16,005 nucleotides of DNA from Thermoplasmata archaeon M9B2D (GTDB lineage Archaea; Thermoplasmatota; E2; DHVEG-1): the NCBI GenBank assembly GCA_002900555.1, contig MUGD01000068.1, positions 1 to 16,005 on the forward strand, in the 5' to 3' direction. A model generated the notes under the pieces. The model did no database searches. It saw nothing but the letters and a program-made list of their open reading frames with translations, and was not told where the DNA came from. This document shows, one piece after another, positions 1 to 6,453 of this stretch. The stretch's first letter is position 1. Each line of letters begins with the position of its first letter. A program made the position numbers and the translations under genes.

Positions 1-150
1 CATATTAAACCTGTTAATAAGAAAGTGTGGGGCATAATTATTATAGTATTTTCGATACCAAGCGTTCTAACAGGTGGAGGGTTTATCATCGGTTTCATAT
101 TAGGTATCATAGGTGGAGCGTTATCACTTTCACGAAAACCTGACGTATAA
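1..150 (+). CDS. C-terminal end of a small membrane protein (5' end outside window)
   Basis: Frame 1 is open from the first base to a TAA at 148-150 and gives 49 residues. Two hydrophobic stretches are visible, roughly residues 10-20 (WGIIIIVFSIP) and 25-43, the second rich in glycine (TGGGFIIGFILGIIGG), followed by a short basic tail. A glycine-rich last membrane helix ending in LSLSRKP resembles the end of small archaeal membrane proteins of the DUF4064/DUF6114 kind, but the fragment is too short for firm family assignment. The next gene begins 14 bases downstream with its own ribosome binding site, so the two are probably co-transcribed. Function is unknown. Confidence 0.6.
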   Translation, partial: HIKPVNKKVWGIIIIVFSIPSVLTGGGFIIGFILGIIGGALSLSRKPDV

Positions 151-164
151 AGAAAGGTGGGTAT

Positions 165-689
165 ATGGTTGAAATTACGGAAATTTCTGTTGTTGTTGCA
201 GCAACAGGTGTTTTGGTTGGTTTTGTTTACTACCTTTTACAGATGAGATATCAGAATAATGTCAAGAGAGCAGACCTACTCATAAGACTTTATTCTGCCA
301 CGAACAGCAAAGAAATCGCAGATTCTGCCTGGAACGTGTCACGCCTCCAGGTTAAGGACTATGATGAGTATGTAAAACAATATGGTTCGTTTCTCTCAGA
401 GAATCCTATGCATAGAGATGTGGTAAAAATTCTTGGCATCTATGATCTCATCGGTAGTCTTCTTTTCAAGAAACTCATAGACCCAGACCTTGCCTACAAT
501 ATTTTGGGTGTTGGCCATACCAAGATGCTTTACGAACGTCTCAAACCAATACTACTAGGAATCAGAAAAGAAACCAATGAACCAGGAGCATACTCTGGAT
601 TTGATTACCTCGTTAGGGAACTTACAAGGATGGAACCGCAATTGAAAAAAATAACAGCACTCATGTGGGATGACTCGGAAATACCTTGA
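165..689 (+). CDS. Membrane-anchored helical protein, DUF4760-like
   Basis: This encodes 174 residues. One N-terminal transmembrane helix (about residues 7-25, ISVVVAATGVLVGFVYYLL) is followed by a charged, mostly helical soluble part. The layout, a short N-terminal anchor and then a helical domain with RADLLIRLY after the membrane segment, matches small proteins often labelled DUF4760. No catalytic motif is visible. An AGGTGG Shine-Dalgarno sequence lies just upstream of the ATG and supports this start. It follows the truncated membrane gene by 14 bases on the same strand, suggesting one transcript. The role is unknown; a membrane-tethered helical adaptor or sensor is a guess from architecture only. 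Confidence 0.75.
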   Translation: MVEITEISVVVAATGVLVGFVYYLLQMRYQNNVKRADLLIRLYSATNSKEIADSAWNVSRLQVKDYDEYVKQYGSFLSENPMHRDVVKILGIYDLIGSLLFKKLIDPDLAYNILGVGHTKMLYERLKPILLGIRKETNEPGAYSGFDYLVRELTRMEPQLKKITALMWDDSEIP

Positions 690-811
690 CAAAGTAAAAA
701 ATATTGGTATTGTCTAAGACCATGTCATTTTCATCAACTTAATAATTCGTTTTGATGTAGCAGATATAAAACCACAGTTTTTACTAGTAAATACGAGTCT
801 GAATCTTCCTG

Positions 812-832
812 CCGTGTAAATATTTATCACGG
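812..832. repeat. Near-perfect 21-base palindrome in a spacer
   Basis: CCGTG (812-816) and CACGG (828-832) are inverted copies flanking TAAATATTTA, itself a perfect palindrome, with one unpaired T at 827. It sits in the 280-base gene-free stretch 690-969, about 140 bases before the next start. A TATA-like GATATAAAAC at about 763-772 would place a start of transcription shortly before it. It could be a protein binding site or an AT-rich hairpin; no function can be shown. Confidence 0.45.
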
Positions 833-940
833 TGACTATTAATACGGTTCTGAAAACTAAAGACAAAGAATTCTAAGGAAGGTTCAAATCCCTCTCATTT
901 ATAGTTATCAAAAGGAATATTTTCCATTTATTAAAAATGT

Positions 941-960
941 TTTTATAACATTTTATAATT
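941..960 (+). promoter_or_regulatory. Archaeal TATA-box region for the 970 lipoprotein gene
   Basis: Two TATA-like decamers in tandem, TTTTATAACA (941-950) and TTTTATAATT (951-960), lie 10-29 bases before the ATG at 970. The first is at the spacing at which transcription would begin at or just before the ATG, so the message may be leaderless. No Shine-Dalgarno sequence is seen, which agrees with that. Confidence 0.5.
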
Positions 961-969
961 CCATGGGTC

Positions 970-1566
970 ATGACAAAAAAAAGATCCATACTAATAACTA
1001 TGCTTGTTTTCTTGTTGATTATTGCACTAACTGCTGGATGCATTGAAAATAACCAAACACCCAATGAACAAGAAGAAGAACCCTCTGTTCTCTTAACTGT
1101 TATTTTTGGTGACTATCAAGCCAATTATACTCTTGATGACATTGAAGCATTGCAGTCATATACCGGCACGGGAGCGTATATTAAAACTAAACTGCTTCCC
1201 GACTCTGTTGTCACAGATGATTTGCATGAATACAAAGGTGTTCTTATCACTACTTTATTAGAGCAAATTTCTGCTCTACCTGAACACTACAATATCAGTG
1301 TTGTTTCTTCCGATGGTTGGATTACAAATTATACGTTAAATGAAATTCTTGGTTACGTTGATGTTTATAATGAAACAGGAAATATAACAACAACTGAAAA
1401 AGCAGTTATGATACTTGCCTATAAAGAGGATGGTTCATATTATTCAGAGATAGACCCTGAAAATGAAACCGGTCCATTAAGGATTGCATTTGTAGGAGAT
1501 AGCCCTATTTATACACCCTCGGGCCTCTGGTCAAAAATGGTTGTTTCAATCGAAGTTATACCCTGA
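970..1566 (+). CDS. Lipoprotein with oxidoreductase molybdopterin-binding (SUOX-type) fold
   Basis: This encodes 198 residues. A hydrophobic signal (about 7-22) ends in a lipobox LTAGC with Cys24 as the probable lipidated residue, followed by an acidic linker (NEQEEEP). From about residue 40 the pattern follows the sulfite-oxidase-type molybdopterin-binding domain: a start with TLDDIEAL, then YKGVLITTLLEQI, then VSSDGWITNYTLNEI, VMILAYKEDG, and a closing GPLRIAFVGD...LWSKMVVSIEV. After the lipobox there is no cysteine, so the molybdenum-ligating Cys of true sulfite oxidases is missing. It may bind the cofactor differently or only keep the fold. Location is the outer face of the membrane. It stands alone, with its own TATA box. 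Fold assignment is fairly confident; activity is unknown. Confidence 0.75.
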   Translation: MTKKRSILITMLVFLLIIALTAGCIENNQTPNEQEEEPSVLLTVIFGDYQANYTLDDIEALQSYTGTGAYIKTKLLPDSVVTDDLHEYKGVLITTLLEQISALPEHYNISVVSSDGWITNYTLNEILGYVDVYNETGNITTTEKAVMILAYKEDGSYYSEIDPENETGPLRIAFVGDSPIYTPSGLWSKMVVSIEVIP

Positions 1567-1602
1567 TAATACATGAATTTTGCTATCAAATCAGTTTTCA
1601 AT

Positions 1603-1960
1603 TCACCTTACAAGAAATGGATATTTAAAATCGGTTGGTGGCAGTAAATTTTCCTTAATTGTTCGTGGACTGACCCAAGATAACAAATTGAGATATGAAC
1701 CAGATTTATCGTTTGTCCCAGAGCATCGTGCACCACCAAACGGTTGCTTACCAACAACTGCACCGGTCGGTTTATCATTTATGTAAAAGTTTCCAGCGGT
1801 GTTACGCAAAATCTTTGTCTCGGTCACAATTGCTTTGCGATTCTGTGCAACAATCGAATCCGTCAACGCATATTTCGATGTTTGATCACAGATGCGAAGT
1901 ATTTCCTTAACATCCTTTAATTTGATATTGCCAACGAGGAAACACACTCAAAACGTTCAG
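1603..1960 (-). pseudogene. 3' remnant of 1-pyrroline-5-carboxylate dehydrogenase
   Basis: From a GTG at 1947 to a stop at 1603-1605 the minus strand encodes 114 residues that match the C-terminal end of P5C dehydrogenase (proline catabolism, glutamate semialdehyde to glutamate). Diagnostic strings are YALTDSIVAQ, AGNFYINDKPTGAVVG and QPFGGARCSGTNDK, then SWVSPRTIKE and a natural-looking end PTDFKYPFLVR. The whole enzyme is about 540 residues, so the NAD-binding half and the catalytic cysteine are absent. Just upstream the family match shifts frame: an in-frame TGA precedes the GTG, while another frame reads NVLSVFP, like the family's PVLTVYVYP, and then the similarity ends. No promoter or ribosome binding site is seen. 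It is a decayed remnant, possibly of a horizontally acquired gene. Confidence 0.85.
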
Positions 1961-2056
1961 GGTAATTAAAAAAACAAGAGGTATCTTGGATTCTCTCTTT
2001 GTTGCATTCCTGCATACGTCAGAACTTCTTATTACAAATACTCTCTGCTATCAATG

Positions 2057-2074
2057 AAAAAAAATAAAAAGAAA
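2057..2074 (-). terminator. Oligo-T terminator for the acidic surface protein gene
   Basis: Read on the minus strand, runs of 3, 5 and 8 T lie within 20-40 bases after the stop codon of the gene at 2097-2489. Archaeal termination commonly uses such T tracts without a hairpin. Confidence 0.45.
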
Positions 2075-2096
2075 GGCGAGGTGTTTACTGTAAATG

Positions 2097-2489
2097 TTAT
2101 TTTTTTTGTTTTCGTTTGATGAGTATCCCACTACCAGCCAAACCAATAAGAACAACGACCCCGATAATCCCAAGGACTGGTACGCTTAACGATGACGTTG
2201 CCTCTGAATTTGCTGCGGGGTTTGGGCTGATCAACATATCACCAGTATAGTTTTCATAATCAGGTAGTTCGCTGGTTTCGCTATCCTCAACAATTAGATC
2301 CCCTGTAGCGATGAGCAGAGGTTCGGCAATTCCTTCAGTATCATCGATAGTATCGATCATCCCCGTATCATCAGGTGCTTGGGTTTCTCGGACAATCGAA
2401 TCTTCTGCCGAGACGGATGCTGCCGTCATCATTACTAATAGGATTCCTACAATGCTCATCATTGGTTTCCAACTTTTTTTTATTTTCAT
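2097..2489 (-). CDS. Small acidic surface protein with signal peptide and C-terminal anchor
   Basis: This encodes 130 residues in three parts. An N-terminal signal peptide (about 1-28) is basic, then hydrophobic, and ends in ASVSA before EDS. A strongly acidic, low-complexity middle (about 29-98) is rich in Asp, Glu, Thr and Ser and has almost no basic residues. A C-terminal transmembrane helix (about 103-124, VPVLGIIGVVVLIGLAGSGI) ends in KRKQKK. This layout is that of a cell-surface protein held by a C-terminal tail. The tail resembles archaeosortase-type sorting signals in shape, but no PGF motif is present, so a plain membrane anchor is equally likely. A GGTGA ribosome binding site lies 6 bases before the ATG, with a TATA box further upstream. 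The family is not recognised. Confidence 0.7.
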   Translation of the reverse strand: MKIKKSWKPMMSIVGILLVMMTAASVSAEDSIVRETQAPDDTGMIDTIDDTEGIAEPLLIATGDLIVEDSETSELPDYENYTGDMLISPNPAANSEATSSLSVPVLGIIGVVVLIGLAGSGILIKRKQKK

Positions 2490-2525
2490 GGTCTTTCACC
2501 TAGGTACCGATATTGTTGGTTTCCA

Positions 2526-2534
2526 CTTATATAG
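2526..2534 (-). promoter_or_regulatory. TATA box for the acidic surface protein gene
   Basis: On the minus strand the sequence reads CTATATAAG, 37-45 bases before the ATG. It predicts a transcript with a leader of roughly 10-18 bases, which would include the GGTGA (2496-2500). Confidence 0.5.
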
Positions 2535-2799
2535 TGTCTTAAAATGTTTGGAAAAAACCGAATAATTACCTTCATTTTTTTTATTTTTTTCCAATTTTTC
2601 TTAGATGGAAGGAGATTTCATAGAATAACATGAAAATGAAGGACGACAGGATGAAATGAAATGGAAAAAATCCCTGGTTCATCATTTATTCCAAATATTT
2701 TTCATAGTAAATTATCAGTATGATTAAATTGAAAATCTTTATGGATGTATGTTAACTTTTTATCTTATTTTTTTCAACATATCCTAAAAAATTGTTTTC
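2535..2799. other. AT-rich spacer without a recognisable gene
   Basis: With the promoter at 2490-2534 this makes a 310-base stretch between two minus-strand genes. It is strongly AT-rich, with long T tracts near 2573-2590 on the plus strand and no open frame with family features. The only candidate function is termination of the operon ending at 2800: a six-T run on the minus strand (2786-2791) lies 9 bases past its stop. Confidence 0.5.
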
Positions 2800-3750
2800 T
2801 TACACTCGATAGGCGATATAGATATCTGCCTCAATCATCACGCCCTCTTTATAGAAATGATGCACAAAGTACACATTGCCCAGAGAATCAAGGGTTGGCT
2901 CCCCAGCAAATTGAGAAATAATCAGTTCCGGTGATTGCCAGGTTGCATTCACTTTTTCTGATCGAAACACAGCAGGGGTCCCAAGATAGGTCCTGGTGAA
3001 CCACAGTTCCTTACCATCAACTGACAGATATGGATAGCCTTCATCCTCAGCAGAATTAATCGCTTCTATATTCACCGGTATCTGCCATTCACCTGCGACT
3101 TTTGTTGACATCCAGATATCACGTTGTCCTTTACCCCCTAGGCGAGATGAATGAAAATACAGCTCATCACCCTGGATATGCAGTTCTCCAACCTCATAGT
3201 CCTGGTTGAACTCTGCTTTTTGCCAGTTGATCCATTTTTCTTCAACGTATTGGGCAGAGAACCAGTGAACACCGCTATATCCTTCTCGTGCTGAGCAGAA
3301 CCATAAGATGTTTTCATCAACACAGGCGCATCCATCTAACGCAAGTTTTCCAACATCCTGAAGCACGACCCGCTTAGGGTCACTCCATGTCCCATCAATT
3401 CTTTTCGAGACATAGATACCGGTGACCCCATCAAGAAGCTGTCTCTCAGGTGGTACAGAAACATCAGGAGTGAAGAAAAAATACAACTCAGAACCATTAT
3501 TTGTGATAAACGGTGAGTCTTCAGCCCCTGCAGTGTTCAGCGGACCTGGGAGTGGCACTGGAGCTGAAAACTCGTTAGAATGAGAATTGGGAGGATATGA
3601 ATCATTTGCTGGGATTATCTTTACTGCTGATGATGGGATTGTACTTTCTCTGGTAGGCAGGATATCGGAATCGGTGTTTTCCCCTTGCATGCATCCAGTG
3701 ATAAGGAAAATCCCTGTGAGTAAAACGATAACGAGGAGGTGTCTTTTCAT
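2800..3750 (-). CDS. Lipoprotein with PD40/TolB-like beta-propeller repeats
   Basis: This encodes 316 residues. The signal peptide ends in a lipobox ITGC with Cys20 as the lipidated residue, then a Ser/Thr/Pro-rich linker to about residue 75. The rest shows repeats of the PD40 (WD40-like, TolB-type) kind: EDSPFITNNGSELYFFF, GKGQRDIWMSTKVAGEW and EDEGYPYLSVDGKELWFTR, each pairing a 'DG..L.F' strand with an 'I....' strand and a conserved Trp. About 5-6 blades fit the length. It acts outside the cell, probably as a binding or scaffold domain; no enzyme motif is seen. It starts 19 bases after the radical SAM gene on the same strand with a GTGAT ribosome binding site, so it appears to be the last gene of that operon. 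The ligand is unknown. Confidence 0.8.
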   Translation of the reverse strand: MKRHLLVIVLLTGIFLITGCMQGENTDSDILPTRESTIPSSAVKIIPANDSYPPNSHSNEFSAPVPLPGPLNTAGAEDSPFITNNGSELYFFFTPDVSVPPERQLLDGVTGIYVSKRIDGTWSDPKRVVLQDVGKLALDGCACVDENILWFCSAREGYSGVHWFSAQYVEEKWINWQKAEFNQDYEVGELHIQGDELYFHSSRLGGKGQRDIWMSTKVAGEWQIPVNIEAINSAEDEGYPYLSVDGKELWFTRTYLGTPAVFRSEKVNATWQSPELIISQFAGEPTLDSLGNVYFVHHFYKEGVMIEADIYIAYRV

Positions 3751-3769
3751 GGAGCATCACGTATCAAAA

Positions 3770-4756
3770 TTAGTCACATGCATAGCGTTCGAGTTCATAA
3801 CTTTTCTCTGGGCGTCTGTTTTTCCTTTGTGCTCGTTGGATGAATTGACCGCAGTTGCTTCCAATCTGATTTTCCTCAAGAACACCGATGCTTAGGATGA
3901 CCTCATAGCCGTTTTGTTGTAACCGTGTTAGAAGTCCTTTTGCAGACGCGCGGTTGTTTGGGTCTATCGCCGACAGAAAACCACCTTCATGCGATCGAAT
4001 GGTCGGGTTCATTGGAGTTAATTTTATGAGAAAACAATCTGGGGTAAAATAGGTTGAAAGCCTTTCGACATCAATGGGAAACCCTTGGATTGGAGCGAAA
4101 TTAAGGGTTATTTTTTTATCGCCGTTTTCGGGCTGGTAGAACCGTTTGCCATAGGCTGCGATTTCCTCAAAAGACCATTTTTTCACAGGAATTAGTTCAT
4201 CTCGCTTCATCGTATTGGTGGTATGAAGGGAGAATTGGAGCTGGAACCGACCCTGCATGTAGTATCGCTCCTTTATCCTCAGAAGCCTGTCAAAAAACCT
4301 TCGAGACGTCCTTGTATCAGGTGCAACTGACGAAACCGAGATATGTAATGTTTGCGAGTCATATCGTCTTGGCAGCTCCAGTAATGCATTCAGTACAGCA
4401 GGATTAAGTGAGGGTTCCCCCATTCGTGCGAACTGGATTTTGAATTTCGACGTTCTTGGTTTTCCTTCTGGAAACCGTCGACGCACCATATAATCGATTT
4501 GAGAAAGAATCTCCTCAGTGGTCAGGCACCCTGAAAAATCACCACCAGCGTCACACATTTTACATCCGATAGGGCATCCATACATAGACGACACAATCAG
4601 AACCCATTTCTTCTCGAGTGGAAGCGGAGGTTGAACTGATTCGACACATTCGACGAGATAGCTTTGGCCGGTTTTTTCAATTAACTGCTGTTCCCGTAAT
4701 TGTACCACGTACACCTTGGCAAGGTCATTCCGCCCGTACTCCGCAAGAATCTTCAT
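3770..4756 (-). CDS. RlmN/Cfr-like radical SAM enzyme lacking the second catalytic cysteine
   Basis: This encodes 328 residues from the ATG at 4756, chosen because GGGAGG stands about 6 bases upstream; a longer in-frame extension into the previous gene is not believed. Residues align along the RlmN family: CPIGCKMC (Cys61, 65, 68 bind the 4Fe-4S cluster), MGEPSLN (112-118) for SAM, SLHTTN (177-182), KLTPMNP (245-251) and GSNCGQF (299-305). Cys302 matches E. coli RlmN Cys355, the methyl-carrying residue. The position of RlmN Cys118, seven residues before the first cluster cysteine, is Ile54, so the standard resolution step cannot occur. RlmN modifies A2503 of bacterial 23S rRNA; the target here is unknown. 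The start overlaps the upstream stop in ATGA, indicating translational coupling with the fusion gene. Confidence 0.88.
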   Translation of the reverse strand: MKILAEYGRNDLAKVYVVQLREQQLIEKTGQSYLVECVESVQPPLPLEKKWVLIVSSMYGCPIGCKMCDAGGDFSGCLTTEEILSQIDYMVRRRFPEGKPRTSKFKIQFARMGEPSLNPAVLNALLELPRRYDSQTLHISVSSVAPDTRTSRRFFDRLLRIKERYYMQGRFQLQFSLHTTNTMKRDELIPVKKWSFEEIAAYGKRFYQPENGDKKITLNFAPIQGFPIDVERLSTYFTPDCFLIKLTPMNPTIRSHEGGFLSAIDPNNRASAKGLLTRLQQNGYEVILSIGVLEENQIGSNCGQFIQRAQRKNRRPEKSYELERYACD

Positions 4757-6231
4757 GGGATTCCTCCCTTGTCTTTGAGATAACGCAGCACCTTCATCGC
4801 TGCATGGATACCATCCCCCACAGCGATTGCTGTCTGTCGATATGTCCCGCGTAAAACATCCCCAGCAAAATACAATCCCGGTAGAGACATCTGAGGAACA
4901 CATGAACAATCATTGATGTATTTTGTGAGGTTTGTAGAAAGAAACGAGATGTTCGGGTCCCTTCCACAAGCGATGAGAATGAAATCAGCAGAAAACTCAT
5001 TTTCATGGGGATGCTGTCGACATTCAAGCGTGAGACCTTTGGATGTCTTACGTATTTTTTCTATAACACACTTGGTATGAAGCACCGCTCCTTTTTTTTG
5101 TACTCGTTGTAAAAGCAGCGGAAGACAGACTGGGTCCGAACGGGAGAGAATCGTCACCTCATGCCCCCTAGCTAAAAGGGTCAGGGCGTAATCAAATGCG
5201 ATGTCCCCTCCGCCGATGACAATGATTCTTTTTTTTATTTTCTTTGCTTTCCTAATGACGGTGAATGGTTCGTAAAAAAGACGTGTCCCTTCAAGGCAGA
5301 CTGCACCGTTGATTTGTATTTTTTTTGGGTTGGTCCCCGAGGCGATGATGACAGCACATGACAAAACGGTTTCTCCCTGTCTTTGAATGATAAATGCATC
5401 ATTCCTCTGATCGATGCGTGTAACCTCAGCTTTTACGATAGGTACCTTAAACCTATGCAGATGTTTTACAAACAGATCCGTGAGATTGATCCCAGTGATA
5501 CCCTGGGGAAAGCCAGGGTAATTCTCAACAAGATGTGCGTATCTCAGAAGACCACCCGGCTGCTGTTTCTCAAAAACAACAGGAGTGAGGCCTGCTCGTT
5601 TGAGGTAGATTGCTGCAGCAATACCTGCCGGGCCAGCACCAAGGACTGTTACTTCATTTCTTTGATCCATGTACAGACCTCCCCGAAATCGCTTTGAATC
5701 AGAAGCGGTCGCATCGGTTACGAAGAACACGTCATAATTTCTCATAAATGCGTCCCGTGCGGTGGTTTCACAGCAGAGATGGGTCAACACTCCGGTGATA
5801 ACAATGCTTGTCACCTGGTGATTCCTTAGAGTCGTATCAAGATCTGTTCCAAAGAACGCGCTGTACTGTGTTTTTCTAATTACAGGTTCCTGCGGTAGTG
5901 GGTCAAGTTCTTTCGTGATACGCGCCATTTCGTTGTCATCATACAGGACATCTTTCCACCAGCGGCCCATAGCTCCAGGGTGTTCTGTTCGTAGTAAAGC
6001 ATATCGAGTAAAAAGAACAGGTAGAGATCGCTGTCGGAATATGCTGATTAGATGATCGATGTTTTGTAGTATCGACCGTGCATCTTTGAAGTACGCATGG
6101 GAGGAGGGATCGCAGAAATACTTCTGCATGTCGATGACCAGTAATGCCGATGTCTGGGGTTGAAATTCGATTGTTCTGCTCGTACCTGCTTGTTTTTTTT
6201 CATTCTGTTTGCTCGTATTTGACGTCGACAT
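4753..6231 (-). CDS. Isochorismatase-like hydrolase fused to thioredoxin-reductase-like flavoprotein
   Basis: This is one open frame of 492 codons. Residues 22-178 are an isochorismatase-type cysteine hydrolase with Asp34 (VIDMQ), Lys120 (RKTQY) and Cys153 (GVLTHLCCETTARDA) as the expected triad. Residues 188-492 are a complete thioredoxin-reductase-like FAD enzyme of normal length: GAGPAG (198-203) and ENYPGFP for FAD, GGGDIA (340-345) for NAD(P), and FAGDV (455-459). The CxxC of real thioredoxin reductase is absent (only Cys312 lies near its place), so it probably passes electrons to another protein or substrate. The hydrolase domain stops early, right after DATAS, and a strong internal ribosome binding site precedes Met188, so the flavoprotein may also be made separately. 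GAGGG precedes the first ATG. First gene of a three-gene operon. Substrate unknown. Confidence 0.85.
   Translation of the reverse strand: MSTSNTSKQNEKKQAGTSRTIEFQPQTSALLVIDMQKYFCDPSSHAYFKDARSILQNIDHLISIFRQRSLPVLFTRYALLRTEHPGAMGRWWKDVLYDDNEMARITKELDPLPQEPVIRKTQYSAFFGTDLDTTLRNHQVTSIVITGVLTHLCCETTARDAFMRNYDVFFVTDATASDSKRFRGGLYMDQRNEVTVLGAGPAGIAAAIYLKRAGLTPVVFEKQQPGGLLRYAHLVENYPGFPQGITGINLTDLFVKHLHRFKVPIVKAEVTRIDQRNDAFIIQRQGETVLSCAVIIASGTNPKKIQINGAVCLEGTRLFYEPFTVIRKAKKIKKRIIVIGGGDIAFDYALTLLARGHEVTILSRSDPVCLPLLLQRVQKKGAVLHTKCVIEKIRKTSKGLTLECRQHPHENEFSADFILIACGRDPNISFLSTNLTKYINDCSCVPQMSLPGLYFAGDVLRGTYRQTAIAVGDGIHAAMKVLRYLKDKGGIP
5668..5684 (-). promoter_or_regulatory. Internal ribosome binding site and start codon (Met188 of the fusion)
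   Basis: On the minus strand GGGGAGGT (5684-5677) is followed after 6 bases by ATG (5670-5668). From here the product would be a 305-residue stand-alone flavoprotein beginning MDQRNEVTVLGAGPAG, exactly where thioredoxin-reductase-like proteins begin. This suggests that the two domains were, and may still be, separate translation units. Confidence 0.65.
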
Positions 6232-6282
6232 TGCTGTTTTCCCTCAATAGCTTCTGTTGTTTCCTGGTTTGTGAGGCTGGAA

Positions 6283-6369
6283 ACATAAAAAAAACAATGC
6301 CTCTTTTCTTACGAGGATATGCAATGAAGAATAAAAAAGGTACTGGTCCAAGGATTTGATCCTTTTTTT
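6283..6369 (+). other. Possible mini-transcription unit: TATA, RBS, 11-codon frame, hairpin terminator
   Basis: A TATA-like ACATAAAAAA (6283-6292) is followed by GAGG (6313-6316), an ATG at 6324 and an 11-codon frame (MKNKKGTGPRI) whose TGA (6357-6359) lies inside a hairpin. The hairpin is AAGGAT (6350-6355), loop TTG, ATCCTT (6359-6364), continuing into seven T (6363-6369). All parts have plausible spacing. It may be a short peptide gene, a small RNA, or a leader that stops transcription before the metallo-beta-lactamase gene at 6454. Each element is short enough to be chance. Confidence 0.35.
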
Positions 6370-6453
6370 AAAACAGATGAGAAGCAGTCCTATAGGTGAT
6401 GGAAGACCAATAATTACTTAACATCACAGGAATTGTGTGGACGGTGCGATACC

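Noticed and set aside
881..892. GGTTCAAATCCC, like the T-loop of a tRNA
   Set aside because: The flanking stem has a mismatch, and no matching acceptor, D or anticodon arms could be found in either direction; it is a chance match or an unprovable relic.
1580..1910. Two short plus-strand open frames (68 and 71 codons)
   Set aside because: They lie opposite the P5C dehydrogenase remnant, whose minus-strand frame has clear family similarity.
2573..2590. Long T tracts read as a plus-strand terminator
   Set aside because: No plus-strand gene lies upstream of it; the genes on both sides are on the minus strand.
3138..3895. Short frames on both strands across the propeller lipoprotein and radical SAM genes
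   Set aside because: They are shadows of these well-supported genes and show low-quality, non-family translations.
4757..4909. In-frame N-terminal extension of 51 codons for the radical SAM gene
   Set aside because: It lies wholly within the upstream flavoprotein gene, has no family similarity, and a strong GGGAGG precedes the ATG at 4756.
6433..6453. TTG start seven codons before the chosen start of the metallo-beta-lactamase gene
   Set aside because: The ATG at 6454 has GGTG at normal distance, and the family's conserved N-terminus (IEQIKVG.DNFSY) begins there.
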